Assembly: GCA_019418305.1 (NCBI GenBank)
Contig: DYCA01000001.1
Location: 44,597 to 96,664 of the forward strand
Reading direction: 5' to 3'
DNA: 52,068 bases
Source: Clostridiales bacterium
GTDB lineage: Bacteria > Bacillota > Clostridia > Oscillospirales > Butyricicoccaceae
Shown: one piece after another, positions 1 to 9,666 of the stretch
How positions within the stretch are numbered: the stretch's first letter is position 1
Layout: the number at the start of each line of letters is the position of its first letter
Program-made: the position numbers and the translations under genes
The notes under the pieces: generated by a model
What the model was told of the DNA's origin: nothing
The model's database searches: none
Seen by the model: only the letters and a program-made list of their open reading frames with translations

Positions 1-329
1 CCGTTGACACCAATCACCAAAATGACCGCAGGCTTGCCCGAAACATCGAGCGGCTGGTTTTCCAGCATGTTGTCGGTCAGAACCTCGCGCAGAAGCTCGC
101 GCAGCTCGGGCGCGGTCGTAATTTTTTGAAGCTTGGCGCGTTTTTCCACTTCAGAAACGATTTTCATCGAGGTTTCCGCACCCACATCGGACAGGATGAG
201 TGCCTCCTCCAGTTCCTCAAGCAAATCCGCATCAATTTTGACAAAAGCCGCAAACACATTGTCCAACGAACGGTTCACCGCATCGCTTGTTTTCTGTAAG
301 CCCTGTTTGATCTTATCAAATAATCCCAT
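1..329 (-). CDS. ftsY: FtsY, signal recognition particle receptor (3' part outside window)
   Basis: The N-terminal 109 codons are visible and the gene continues past the left edge. The translation begins MGLFDKIKQGLQKTSDAV, followed by a helical SRP54_N-type bundle, then VILVIGVNG, the start of the G1 loop of the SRP-family GTPase domain. FtsY docks ribosome-SRP complexes at the membrane by a reciprocal GTPase reaction with Ffh. The ATG at 329-327 has a GAGGAG Shine-Dalgarno 6 nt upstream. There is no long acidic A-domain, as is common in Firmicutes. It starts 26 nt after the smc stop, so the two are probably cotranscribed, the usual smc-ftsY order. Confidence 0.93.
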   Translation of the reverse strand, partial: MGLFDKIKQGLQKTSDAVNRSLDNVFAAFVKIDADLLEELEEALILSDVGAETSMKIVSEVEKRAKLQKITTAPELRELLREVLTDNMLENQPLDVSGKPAVILVIGVN

Positions 330-355
330 AATAACTCCTCAAATTGTGATTGCTT

Positions 356-3300
356 TTAGCGAATTGCATGTCCCAGCTGTTTTTCCGCCTCCGCCAGATT
401 GAGCATCAGCATCTTGGAAACGCCCTGCTCCTGCATGGTCACGCCGTAGAGCATGTCGGCCTCCTCCATTGTGCCGCGGCGATGCGTGATGACGATAAAC
501 TGTGTCGCATCGGTCAGCCGCCGGATATACTGTGCAAAACGCGCGACGTTCACATCATCGAGCGCCGCTTCGATCTCATCGAGTACACAGAACGGCGTCG
601 GCCGCAGCTTTAAGATTGCAAAATACAGCGCAATCGCCACAAACGCCTTTTCGCCGCCCGAAAGCAGCGTCAATGTCTTGACCGCCTTACCCGGCGGGGA
701 AACACGGATATCAATGCCACAGTTCAGGATATCCGAAGTGTCGGCAAGCTGCAATTCCGCATGGCCACCGCCAAAAATCTCGCGGAACGTCTCGCCGAAA
801 TAAGCGTTGAGCTTGGCAAACTCGGAAGCAAAAATCTCCTTCATGTTGACGGTCAGCTGTTCGATGACCTTATACAGCTCATGCTGCGCCTTTTCCAGAT
901 CGTCTTTCTGCTCCCCCATGAAGGTATAGCGTTCAAGTGCCTGTTGATATTCCTCGACCGCGTCCAGATTTACGTTACCGAGCGCACGCATTTTCATGCG
1001 GATACTCTGTGCCTGTTCCTTCGCCGCAGACACATCCTCCAACGGCCGCGCGACCTCGGCCGCAGGCGTGGGGGTCAGCTCATAGTTTTCCCACATTTTA
1101 TCCAAAATCTGCGTTTCCTCGGCTTTGAGCTGTCCTGCGCGGTTTTCCAGCCGCGCAGACTCACGTTCGAGACCAAGAATTTCTTCGTTTTTGCTTTGCG
1201 CTTCACGGTCAACCCGGGCGCGTTCTCCCTCTACCCGCTCACGCTGCTGCATCTGCGCATTCAGGCTATCATGCAGCCGTCCCTCGGCCGCAGCAGTCTC
1301 CTTGCCGGCGTCCTCGGTCTGCGTCAGTTCATCCGTCAAACGACCGATCTCCGCTTCGAATCCCGCGATGGTGTCTGCCGTTCCAGACACGCCGGCATCC
1401 AATTCGGCTTTGAGCTGTTCCAAATCAACCAGCGCGCGCGCTTCGCTGGCAGCCTCTGAACGGTTCTGCGCCAGTTCAGTTTGCACTGCGGTCATGCGCG
1501 AAGCATTTTCCGCGGCCTGTGCGCCCTGCTGTTCGAGCGCCGCGCGGCAATCCGCAACCTGTCGCTCGGCCTCGCTCAGCGCCTGCTGTGCGCCCGCTTG
1601 TTTTTCGTCGCACTGCGCAATGGCATCCTCATACTGCTGCTTGGCCTCGGCAAGATTGTCCCGCTCAAGCACCAGACCGTCATACTGATGCTGCAAACTG
1701 TCGAGCAGCACACGGTGCTGTGACACAGAGGCGCGCAGCCCCGCCTCGTCCTGCTCGGCACGGATGCGCTCGGCCTCGATTGCCTTGAGGTCGTATTCCA
1801 ACGCCGCGTATTCTTCCTTGGCATCGTGGAACGCGCGGTCAGCCTGCGCCCGCGTTTCCTCTAACTTCTTGACCTGCTCCTGCGCGGCCTTGAGCCGCCC
1901 CGCACGGGCCAGTGCGCCCGTGCCGCGCGAAGCGGAACCACCCGTCATCGCGCCGCCCGCCTGAATGATCTGACCATCCAGCGTAACGATACGGAAGCGG
2001 TGTCCGTATGCGCGCGCCAGAGCCAGAGCGGTGTCCATATTTTCGGAAACCACCGTGCGCGCGAGTAGGTTCTGCACGATGGCGGTATAACGTTTATCAA
2101 AAGTGACCAGTCGGTCAGCGGTACCAAAACAGCCGTTTTTGCTCTCCAAACCGTTTTCCCGCAACGCTGCGGGACGAATTGTGTCGATCGGCAAAAAGGT
2201 TGCGCGGCCGCCGTCCGTACGCCTGAGGAACTCAATGCAGCGTTTACCGTCGGCCGAGGTATCCACCACAATAGAGGACGCGGACGCGCCGAGCGCCGTA
2301 TCAATCGCGGTGACAAAGCGATCGTCGGTCGTAATAAGCGAAGACACCGGTCCATGCACGCCACGCATCGCGCCGCGCTCAACCTGCTGCATAATGGACT
2401 TGACCGAGCGTGAAAAGCCCTCGTAATCCCTCTGCATATCGCTGAGCATCTTAACACGGTTTTTGGCGTCGGTCAGTGCAGCCTGCGCTTTTGTCAACTC
2501 GCCCTGTAAGGCTTCTGCCTTTTTACGGCGGCTGTCCGCCTTGAGGGCGATACCCTGCACTTTATTTTTTGCACCGGCAAGCGTGTCCAGACATGCCTGC
2601 ATGCGCGTTTCCAACTCGTCCTGCGTGTGTTTCTCCTGTTCCAGCCGCTTACCCGCCGCGTCAATGTCGGCTGCGATCGTGTCGCGCCGTCCATCCATAC
2701 CGGCGAGGCTGGTTTCTGCCGCTGTACGGTCAAGCGCAAGCGCATGAAGTTCGTTCTGTCTGGCATCCCGCACTTGCTGCGCCTGCCGCAGTGCCTGCTC
2801 CGCCTGTGCACGTCCTGCATCCTGTGCAGCAGTCTTCTTCTGCAAGTCGACAAGCTGCGCAGACAGGCCGGCATGGCGGGTATCGAGCAATTCGATGTGT
2901 GCGCGCCGTTCTGCCAACTGTGCACCCAAATTGTGTGCCTGCTCACTGCGCTGCTCACTTTCGCGCCGTGCGCGGTCTATATTTTCCCGGTTGTTCTGAA
3001 TATTGGCACGCAGCACCGCCGCACGGCTCGCCTGATCGGCGGCGCGCTGCTCGGTTTCGCGCAGCTGCTGACGCAGTCGATCGGCCTCCCGGTCAATTTC
3101 TCGCATATCCTCGGAAAGCTGCTCGGACTGTGCATACAGCGCCTCCTGCGCCTGTCTGGCCTGCGCCAACTGACCGACGCAAGTTGCCGTGTCCTTCTCC
3201 AGCTTAGACGCATCGGCCTTGATGCGATCAAGTGAGAGCAGCCAGAGCGAAATCTCCAGCACGCGCAGTTCATCACGCAGCAGCAAATATTGCTTTGCCT

Positions 3301-3931
3301 TGTCTGCCTGCTTTTCCAGCGGACCGATTTGCCGCTCCAGCTCATCGTACAGGTCGCGGATACGGGTCAGGTTTTCCTCGGTTGCGGCGAGCTTGCGCTC
3401 TGCCTCCTCCTTGCGATAGCGAAATTTGGTGATACCGGCCGCTTCCTCAAAGATTTCACGCCGGTCCTCGCTCTTGAGCGACAAAATCTCGTCAATACGG
3501 CCTTGTCCGATGATGGAATAGCCGTCGCGCCCAAGGCCGGTATCCATGAACAGTTCATGGATATCGCGCAGCCGACAATGCTTTTTGTTGAGAAAATATT
3601 CGCTCTCCCCGGAGCGGTAGTAGCGACGGGTAACCATAATCTCGGTAAACTCCGAGCGGAACACACCACTGGAATTATCCAAAATCAAGGAGACCTCGGC
3701 AAAACCGACCGGCCCACGCTTGGCCGTACCGCCGAAGATAACGTCCTCCATTTTCGCGCCGCGCAGTGAGCGCGAGGACTGCTCACCCAGCACCCAGCGG
3801 ATCGCGTCCGAAATATTCGATTTTCCCGAGCCGTTCGGCCCGACAATCGCCGTCATACCGCCGAGAAACTGAATCTCGGTCTTGTCCGGAAATGACTTAA
3901 AGCCCTGTAAGATCAGGCTCTTTAATACCAT
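356..3931 (-). CDS. smc: SMC chromosome segregation ATPase
   Basis: Structural maintenance of chromosomes protein, the ATPase of the SMC-ScpAB condensin that compacts and segregates origins. The 1191-residue length is typical. Walker A GPNGSGKS lies at residues 31-38. Two long coiled coils rich in Gln, Ala, Glu and Arg flank a hinge at roughly 510-670. The C-terminal head has the LSGGEKA signature, the Walker B stretch CVLDEIEAALDD and the H-loop VITHRRGTME. An upstream in-frame codon would add 19 residues, but the ATG at 3931-3929 has GAGGTG 6 nt before it and gives the family's usual MVLKSL-type N-terminus, so I chose it. A terminator for rnc lies just upstream, so smc probably has its own promoter. 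Confidence 0.97.
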   Translation of the reverse strand: MVLKSLILQGFKSFPDKTEIQFLGGMTAIVGPNGSGKSNISDAIRWVLGEQSSRSLRGAKMEDVIFGGTAKRGPVGFAEVSLILDNSSGVFRSEFTEIMVTRRYYRSGESEYFLNKKHCRLRDIHELFMDTGLGRDGYSIIGQGRIDEILSLKSEDRREIFEEAAGITKFRYRKEEAERKLAATEENLTRIRDLYDELERQIGPLEKQADKAKQYLLLRDELRVLEISLWLLSLDRIKADASKLEKDTATCVGQLAQARQAQEALYAQSEQLSEDMREIDREADRLRQQLRETEQRAADQASRAAVLRANIQNNRENIDRARRESEQRSEQAHNLGAQLAERRAHIELLDTRHAGLSAQLVDLQKKTAAQDAGRAQAEQALRQAQQVRDARQNELHALALDRTAAETSLAGMDGRRDTIAADIDAAGKRLEQEKHTQDELETRMQACLDTLAGAKNKVQGIALKADSRRKKAEALQGELTKAQAALTDAKNRVKMLSDMQRDYEGFSRSVKSIMQQVERGAMRGVHGPVSSLITTDDRFVTAIDTALGASASSIVVDTSADGKRCIEFLRRTDGGRATFLPIDTIRPAALRENGLESKNGCFGTADRLVTFDKRYTAIVQNLLARTVVSENMDTALALARAYGHRFRIVTLDGQIIQAGGAMTGGSASRGTGALARAGRLKAAQEQVKKLEETRAQADRAFHDAKEEYAALEYDLKAIEAERIRAEQDEAGLRASVSQHRVLLDSLQHQYDGLVLERDNLAEAKQQYEDAIAQCDEKQAGAQQALSEAERQVADCRAALEQQGAQAAENASRMTAVQTELAQNRSEAASEARALVDLEQLKAELDAGVSGTADTIAGFEAEIGRLTDELTQTEDAGKETAAAEGRLHDSLNAQMQQRERVEGERARVDREAQSKNEEILGLERESARLENRAGQLKAEETQILDKMWENYELTPTPAAEVARPLEDVSAAKEQAQSIRMKMRALGNVNLDAVEEYQQALERYTFMGEQKDDLEKAQHELYKVIEQLTVNMKEIFASEFAKLNAYFGETFREIFGGGHAELQLADTSDILNCGIDIRVSPPGKAVKTLTLLSGGEKAFVAIALYFAILKLRPTPFCVLDEIEAALDDVNVARFAQYIRRLTDATQFIVITHRRGTMEEADMLYGVTMQEQGVSKMLMLNLAEAEKQLGHAIR

Positions 3932-3952
3932 GTGACACCTCGAAGATATATA

Positions 3953-3968
3953 TGGTATTATTTTACCA
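3953..3968. promoter_or_regulatory. small palindrome in the smc upstream region
   Basis: TGGTATTATTTTACCA is an inverted repeat with 5-bp arms, 22 nt upstream of the smc start and downstream of the rnc terminator. It lies where a promoter or operator would be expected. I see no clean -35/-10 pair, so a regulatory role is only a guess. Confidence 0.2.
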
Positions 3969-4061
3969 CTTGACACGTCGGTTTTCAATGCGAAAAGCAG
4001 AATTTACGTCCTGTTCACACCTTGCGCCATGCTGTGCGTCCCAAACTCCGCCAAATATGAC

Positions 4062-4097
4062 AAAAGACTCCGAAAGATTTTCTTTCGAAGTCTTTTT
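4062..4097 (-). terminator. intrinsic terminator after rnc
   Basis: On the minus strand AAAGACTTCGAAAGA pairs with TCTTTCGGAGTCTTT across an AAA loop, with one mismatch, and ends in TTTT. It begins within a few bases of the rnc stop. It ends the ktrB-to-rnc unit and separates it from smc-ftsY. Confidence 0.75.
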
Positions 4098-4101
4098 CTT
4101 C

Positions 4102-4773
4102 TCATTGTACGCCCATGGAGGCCAGCGCCTGCTTGGCCGCCATCTGTTCAGCTTCCTTCTTGCTCCGCCCGGTACCGGACGCAAACACGTTGGAGTTTAG
4201 CAGCAGCTCCATGGTGAATCGCTTGTCGTGATCCGGCCCCGACTGCCCTGCCAGACGGTATTCCAGCGTTTCCTGCTTGTTTTTCTGCACAATCTCCTGC
4301 AGCATGGTCTTGTAATCCTTAAACGCGCCGCCTGCAATTGCCACATCCACCTTATGCGGGATAAACCGCAGTACAAATGCGCGCGCGGGTTCGATGCCGC
4401 CGTCGAGGTAGATTGCGCCCAGCAACGCCTCGGTCGCATCGGCCAGAATACTCGGTCGCTCGCGCCCGCCGCCGGTCTCCTCACCGTGACCCAGACGGAT
4501 TTCGTCAGGAATACCCAGCTCGTGCGCGATTTCGCACAGAGCGCCCTCGCATACGACCGCTGCGCGCAGCTTGGTCAGATCGCCCTCAGGCAGCTCCGGA
4601 TAGTGTGTGAACAAATAATCCGCTGTGACAAAACCCAGCACCGAATCGCCCAGAAACTCCAGCCGCTCGTTATGATGCAGATGATTCCCCCGATGCTCGT
4701 TGGCATACGAGGTGTGCGTCATCGCAGTCTCCAGCAGCGCCGTATTTTTGAATTGATACTTTATCTTCAGCAT
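4102..4773 (-). CDS. rnc: ribonuclease III
   Basis: Double-strand-specific endoribonuclease that matures rRNA precursors and cuts structured RNAs. The 223-residue length is normal. The N-terminal RNase III domain carries the signature NERLEFLGDSVL (around residues 36-47, with the metal-binding Glu and Asp). A second acidic cluster lies in DATEALLGAIYLDGG. The C-terminal third (about 150-220) is a double-stranded RNA-binding domain beginning FKDYKTMLQEIVQ. The ATG has GGAGG 7 nt upstream. It lies 63 nt after plsX and is the last gene before a terminator. In many Firmicutes acpP sits between plsX and rnc; here it does not. Confidence 0.96.
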   Translation of the reverse strand: MLKIKYQFKNTALLETAMTHTSYANEHRGNHLHHNERLEFLGDSVLGFVTADYLFTHYPELPEGDLTKLRAAVVCEGALCEIAHELGIPDEIRLGHGEETGGGRERPSILADATEALLGAIYLDGGIEPARAFVLRFIPHKVDVAIAGGAFKDYKTMLQEIVQKNKQETLEYRLAGQSGPDHDKRFTMELLLNSNVFASGTGRSKKEAEQMAAKQALASMGVQ

Positions 4774-4836
4774 GTTTTCACCTCCCGCATGCGCCTTGCG
4801 GCGCGGGCATGAACGGTGCCGCAGCGTCCGCCGCCG

Positions 4837-5850
4837 TTATTCCACCGTCATGTACTGTATATTCTGCTCCACTTCGTGAATCATCCCCGACTTTGTATAG
4901 GCGATCGCCTGCCGCACTGCATTCATCACGGCAATCTCGTTAGAGGAACCGTGCGCCTTGATGACCGGCTTTGCGATACCGAGGAAAGGCGCGCCGCCGA
5001 TCTTATCCTGATTGAACAGATCGCGGAACTCGTCCAAGCCTTTTTTGCAGGCAAGATAGCCCAGCTTGGTCGCCGTATTGCGCGTAAATACGCCCTTGAT
5101 CTGGCCCGCCATAAACTTTGCTACACCCTCGATGGTCTTGAGCATCACATTTCCGGTAAAGCCGTCGCACACTGCCACATCGCACGCACCGAGCGGCACC
5201 ATGCTGCCCTCGACGTTGCCGACAAAGTTCAGACGCCCCTCGTCGCCCGCTTTTTTCAGCAGTGCATAAGTTTCCTTACGCAGTGGATCGCCCTTGGTAT
5301 CCTCTGTACCGTTGTTGACCAGACCGACGCGCGGATTTTTCACACCGTTGATTTTTTCCGCATACAGCGAACCAAGAAAGGCAAATTGCAGCAGCATTTC
5401 CGCCGTGCACTCGGTATTTGCGCCCGCGTCGCACAGCATGACCTGTCCGCCGCTGCACGGCATAACAGGCGCAAGCGCACCTCGACGGATGCCCTTGATG
5501 CGGCCGCCGAATAAAGTTGCGCCGGTGAGCAGCGCACCCGTGTTGCCTGCGGAAACGAGCGCGTCACCCTCGCCTGCCTTAAGCAGCTTGAATGCCACCG
5601 CCATAGAGGAATCCGGCTTTTTGCGCAAAACCGTCGCCGGATCGTCATGCATATCGACCAAATCGGAGGACGGCATAATGGTCAGACCGTTCGTGTCCTG
5701 CATGCCGCGCTTTTTCAGGATCTCCGCGACCGTATCCGGCTGGCCGACCAGCACCACCTGCTCGCCGTATTCCTTTGCCGCCAGCGCACCGCCGATAACG
5801 GCGGACTCCGGCGCGTTGTCGCCGCCCATTGCGTCCACGATGATCCTCAT
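4837..5850 (-). CDS. plsX: phosphate acyltransferase PlsX
   Basis: Converts acyl-ACP and phosphate to acyl-phosphate, the first committed step of PlsX/PlsY phospholipid synthesis, as a peripheral membrane enzyme. The 337-residue protein starts MRIIVDAMGGDNAP, the family hallmark. It contains LVSAGNTGALL around residue 100 and CDGFTGNVMLKTIEG around 230, both strongly conserved. The start ATG follows the trmFO stop by one base, with its AAGGGGAGC ribosome site inside the trmFO reading frame, so translation is likely coupled. No fab genes are adjacent in the window. Confidence 0.95.
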   Translation of the reverse strand: MRIIVDAMGGDNAPESAVIGGALAAKEYGEQVVLVGQPDTVAEILKKRGMQDTNGLTIMPSSDLVDMHDDPATVLRKKPDSSMAVAFKLLKAGEGDALVSAGNTGALLTGATLFGGRIKGIRRGALAPVMPCSGGQVMLCDAGANTECTAEMLLQFAFLGSLYAEKINGVKNPRVGLVNNGTEDTKGDPLRKETYALLKKAGDEGRLNFVGNVEGSMVPLGACDVAVCDGFTGNVMLKTIEGVAKFMAGQIKGVFTRNTATKLGYLACKKGLDEFRDLFNQDKIGGAPFLGIAKPVIKAHGSSNEIAVMNAVRQAIAYTKSGMIHEVEQNIQYMTVE

Positions 5851-5851
5851 A

Positions 5852-7156
5852 TCAAAGCTCCCCTTTCAGACTTTCGATCTTTTCGAGCGCCCGCTCGGAT
5901 ATTTTTGTATTTTTCTCCCGCTTGCCCTTGATCTTATAGCCCAGCGGGTCAAGAATGCCGAAATTGATATTCATCGGCTGGAATTTCGCCACCGTATGGT
6001 CGGAAATATAATATGCCAGCGCCCCCGTCGCAGTCTGCCGGTCAAGAGCGGGCATGCTTTTGCCCTGCATTTCGAGCGCAGTCGCCACACCCGCAACCCA
6101 GCCGGACGAGGTGGACTCTACATAGCCCTCCACGCCGGTCATCTGTCCTGCAAAGCGGATACGCGGGTCGGATTTGAGTGCATAGGTTGCGTCCAACAGA
6201 CGCGGCGAGTCGAGGAACGTGTTGCGGTGCATCACGCCGTAACGCACAAACTCGGCATTCCGCAGCGCCGGAATCATGGAAAACACGCGCTTCTGCTCGC
6301 CCCACTTGAGATGAGTCTGACAGCCGACCAGATTGTACAGTGAACCCTGCGCGTTGTCGCGCCGCAGCTGCAACACTGCGTACGGGTCTTTTCCTGTCTT
6401 GGGCTCAGGCAATCCGATAGGCTTTAAGATGCCAAAGCGCATCGTGTCGTACCCGCGGCGAGCGTTGACCTCAATGGGCATGCAGCCCTCGAACACTTTG
6501 GAATCCTCGAAGCCGTGTACGGGCGCTTCCTCCGCTGTGGTCAGCGCATTCCAAAACGCATCATATTCCTCTTTGGAGAAGGGGCAATTGATGTAATCCG
6601 CCGTACCCTTGCCGTAGCGCGAGGCGATATAGGCAGAATCCATGTCAATGCTCTCTGCCGTGACGATAGGAGCAGCGGCGTCATAAAAATGCAGGAACTC
6701 ACCACCGACCTTGCGATGAATTGCGTCGAACAGCGTATCCGAGGTCAGCGGGCCGGATGCGACAACCACCTTTCCCTCGGGAATATCGGTCACTTCGCCG
6801 TAAACGATTTCAATATTGGGATGATTTTTGATTTTATCCGTCACCGCACGCGCAAATGCTTCGCGGTCCACCGCAAGCGCACCGCCCGCCTCGACACGAT
6901 TCTCATCCGCGCAGGCGAGAATCAGACTGTCCAGACGGCGCAGTTCTTCTTTGAGCAAGCCCGCGGCATTGCTCAGTTCATCCGATCGCAGCGAGTTGGA
7001 GCACACCAGCTCCGCAAAATCATCCGAATGGTGCGCGGGCGAGTGCTGCTGCGGCTTCATTTCGCACAGGCGCACCGAAATCCCGCGCTGCGCCAGCTGC
7101 CACGCGGCTTCGCAGCCTGCAAGGCCCGCGCCGATGACCGTTACCTGATTACTCAT
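5852..7156 (-). CDS. trmFO: TrmFO, folate/FAD-dependent tRNA (uracil-54 C5) methyltransferase
   Basis: Makes ribothymidine 54 in tRNA using methylene-tetrahydrofolate and reduced FAD. The 434-residue protein starts with an FAD-binding GxGxxG motif, [17 protein letters not shown]. It carries the GidA-like stretches [12 protein letters not shown] and [11 protein letters not shown] that mark TrmFO. The substrate-side motif NVNFG-like [11 protein letters not shown] lies near the C-terminus. Its ATG overlaps the topA stop by 8 nt (ATGAGTAA), with GGAGG just upstream. topA-trmFO is a classical Firmicute pair. Confidence 0.95.
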   Translation of the reverse strand: MSNQVTVIGAGLAGCEAAWQLAQRGISVRLCEMKPQQHSPAHHSDDFAELVCSNSLRSDELSNAAGLLKEELRRLDSLILACADENRVEAGGALAVDREAFARAVTDKIKNHPNIEIVYGEVTDIPEGKVVVASGPLTSDTLFDAIHRKVGGEFLHFYDAAAPIVTAESIDMDSAYIASRYGKGTADYINCPFSKEEYDAFWNALTTAEEAPVHGFEDSKVFEGCMPIEVNARRGYDTMRFGILKPIGLPEPKTGKDPYAVLQLRRDNAQGSLYNLVGCQTHLKWGEQKRVFSMIPALRNAEFVRYGVMHRNTFLDSPRLLDATYALKSDPRIRFAGQMTGVEGYVESTSSGWVAGVATALEMQGKSMPALDRQTATGALAYYISDHTVAKFQPMNINFGILDPLGYKIKGKREKNTKISERALEKIESLKGEL

Positions 7157-9617
7157 CTGCGGCCTCCTTCGCTTTTGCGGACTTGCGGGCAGGCTTTTTC
7201 ACCTTTTCCGCCTTCTCCGCTGCCTTTTCAGCCTCATACTTTGCAAGCGCCTTAGCGTACTGCGCCTGCTGCGTCTTTGTCAGCGCCTGCACGTCCTCGT
7301 CCTTGAGCTTCTTAAAGCGGTTCGTGGTCTTGGTCATCCACGGCACCTGCTTTTTTGCGGCAGGCTTTTTTGCCGTTGCCTTTTTCGTCACCTTCTTGGG
7401 CTTTTCCTCCGCTTCGCCCTTGCCCTCGGCCTCCGCCGCAGCCTTGGCTGCTGCACGCTCCGCCGCCTTGGCCGCACGCGCTTCTCGGCGCTGACGGTTC
7501 TTCTCAGCCTCTTCAGGGGGCAGCCCCTCTTTGACCAGCTCCTTATAGCCGCAGCCCTCGCGCAGGCACACATCCGTGACCTCCTTGGAGTCGCGGTCGG
7601 TGTGGCGGAACAGTGAGGAATCGCAGTTTGGACACTTGGTTTTGAGCGGCTTATCCCACGTCATGAACTGACAGGTGGGGTAAGTGTCGCAGCTGTAATA
7701 CACATAGCCGCGCGCGGATTTCTTCTTGACCACCTTTGCGCCGCATACCGGGCAGGCTGCGCCTGTATCCTCGGTGATGGGCTTAGTGTTGGTGCACTCC
7801 GGGAAGCCAGGACAAGCGAGAAACTTTCCGAAACGCCCAGACTTGATGACCATGTTGCGGCCGCACTTGTCACAAATGACGTCGGTGACCTCATCCTGAA
7901 TCTTGATGCGCTTGCCCTCAAGGTCTATTTCCGCCTGTTTGAGAGCACTCTCAAAACCGTCGTAAAATTTGTGCAGCAGCTGGATGTAGTCCAGCTTGCC
8001 CGCCTCTACCTCGTCAAGCTGTTCCTCCATGTTGGCGGTGAACTCATAATCCGCAACCGACTTGAACTCATCGACCAGCAGGCCGGTTACGCCCTCACCC
8101 AGCGGGGTCGGCCGCAGCGCGCGATTCTCCTTGGTCACATAGTCGCGGTCGATAATGGTCGAAATGGTCGGCGCATAGGTCGACGGACGGCCGATGCCGC
8201 GCTCTTCCATCGCGCGGATGAGCGACGCTTCAGTATAGCGTGCGGGCGGCTGCGTGAAGTGCTGCGCGGGGTCGAGTTTTTCAACTGTGAGTGTATCGCC
8301 TTCGGCAAAGCGCGGCAGCGGTTTGCCCGCGTCGCCCTTTTTCTCGTCGTCCGTGCCTTCCTCATAAACCGCCGTAAAGCCCGGGAATGCAACCGTATGG
8401 CCGGATGCGCGGAACACCTGTCCCTCACATACGATATCCGCCGAGACTGTATCCAGCAGCGCGTCCGCCATCTGGCAGGCGACAAAGCGCGACCAGATGA
8501 GTTTGTACAGCTTATACTGGTCGGGCGTCAGATGTTGACGGATTTCATCCGGCAGGAGCTTTACATCCGACGGTCGGATGGCTTCGTGTGCGTCCTGCGC
8601 ATTGCCCTTTGTCTTGAATACGCGCGGCTTGCCCGGATAATATTCATCGCCGTAACGCCCGCGGATAAAGCCCGCGGCAGCAGCTGTCGCCTCATCGGCC
8701 AGACGCAGTGAATCGGTACGCATGTAAGTGATAAGACCGGTCAGTCCATACTCGCCCAGCTCGATACCTTCGTACAGCTCCTGCGCGATACTCATTGTAC
8801 GGCGCGGCGTCATGTTGAGCTTGCGGCTGGCTTCCTGCTGCAAGGTCGATGTGATGAACGGCGGCGCAGGCGTGCGCTTTTTCTTGCCACGCTTGATATC
8901 GCCTACCGAAAACGGTTTGCCGGTGACGGCGTTTACAACCGCCTGCGCCTGCTCCTCGTTTTTCAGCTCCACCTTGCCCGATGTATCGCCGTAATAGCGC
9001 GCAGCAAAGCGTCCACCGTCTGCCGTTTGCAGCTGTGCCTCGATCGTCCAGTATTCCTCCGGTACAAAAGCCCGAATCTCGTTTTCTCGGTCGACGACCA
9101 GACGAGTCGCGACGCTCTGTACACGGCCTGCGGACAGGCCACGCTTCACCTTGCGCCACAGGAAAGGGGACAACTCATAACCCACGATGCGGTCGAGAAT
9201 GCGGCGCGCCTGCTGTGCGTTGACCAAATCAATGTCAATATCACGCGGATGCTCAATACCATACTTGACCGCCGGCTTGGTAATCTCATTGAAGGTTACA
9301 CGCTTGGAATCCTTATCCTTCAGCTTAAACAGTTCCTTAATGTGCCAGGAAATGGCCTCTCCCTCGCGATCAGGGTCGGTTGCGAGATAGACGAAATCGC
9401 TTTTGCGAATTTCGCTGCGAATTTCCTTAATGATTTTATCTTTTCCCTCGATCGGCACATATTCCGGCTTGAAATCGTGCTCAATATCGACGCTCATTTT
9501 CTTCTTCGGCAAATCGCGCAGATGCCCCATCGAAGCCTTGACCACATAGCCCGACCCCAGATATTTGCCAATGGTCTTTGCCTTGGCGGGCGACTCCACG
9601 ATGACTAATTTCGACAT
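7149..9617 (-). CDS. topA: DNA topoisomerase I
   Basis: Type IA topoisomerase that relaxes negative supercoils. The 822-residue protein begins [20 protein letters not shown] (Toprim domain, with [12 protein letters not shown] supplying the acidic triad). The catalytic tyrosine is in [10 protein letters not shown], roughly residue 300. Three C4 zinc ribbons follow: CDKCG...CPGFPEC, CPVCG...CDTYPTC and CPNC...CLREGC. The protein ends in a Lys/Ala-rich tail of about 100 residues. An upstream in-frame codon would add ten residues, but ATG 9617-9615 has GGAGG at ideal spacing and gives the canonical start. It follows dprA by 49 nt, the usual dprA-topA-trmFO order. Confidence 0.97.
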   Translation of the reverse strand: MSKLVIVESPAKAKTIGKYLGSGYVVKASMGHLRDLPKKKMSVDIEHDFKPEYVPIEGKDKIIKEIRSEIRKSDFVYLATDPDREGEAISWHIKELFKLKDKDSKRVTFNEITKPAVKYGIEHPRDIDIDLVNAQQARRILDRIVGYELSPFLWRKVKRGLSAGRVQSVATRLVVDRENEIRAFVPEEYWTIEAQLQTADGGRFAARYYGDTSGKVELKNEEQAQAVVNAVTGKPFSVGDIKRGKKKRTPAPPFITSTLQQEASRKLNMTPRRTMSIAQELYEGIELGEYGLTGLITYMRTDSLRLADEATAAAAGFIRGRYGDEYYPGKPRVFKTKGNAQDAHEAIRPSDVKLLPDEIRQHLTPDQYKLYKLIWSRFVACQMADALLDTVSADIVCEGQVFRASGHTVAFPGFTAVYEEGTDDEKKGDAGKPLPRFAEGDTLTVEKLDPAQHFTQPPARYTEASLIRAMEERGIGRPSTYAPTISTIIDRDYVTKENRALRPTPLGEGVTGLLVDEFKSVADYEFTANMEEQLDEVEAGKLDYIQLLHKFYDGFESALKQAEIDLEGKRIKIQDEVTDVICDKCGRNMVIKSGRFGKFLACPGFPECTNTKPITEDTGAACPVCGAKVVKKKSARGYVYYSCDTYPTCQFMTWDKPLKTKCPNCDSSLFRHTDRDSKEVTDVCLREGCGYKELVKEGLPPEEAEKNRQRREARAAKAAERAAAKAAAEAEGKGEAEEKPKKVTKKATAKKPAAKKQVPWMTKTTNRFKKLKDEDVQALTKTQQAQYAKALAKYEAEKAAEKAEKVKKPARKSAKAKEAADE

Positions 9618-9666
9618 GTTTTTCCTCCGTTTTCGGTCGCCGCACACAGCGTCAACCGAGGTTCAT

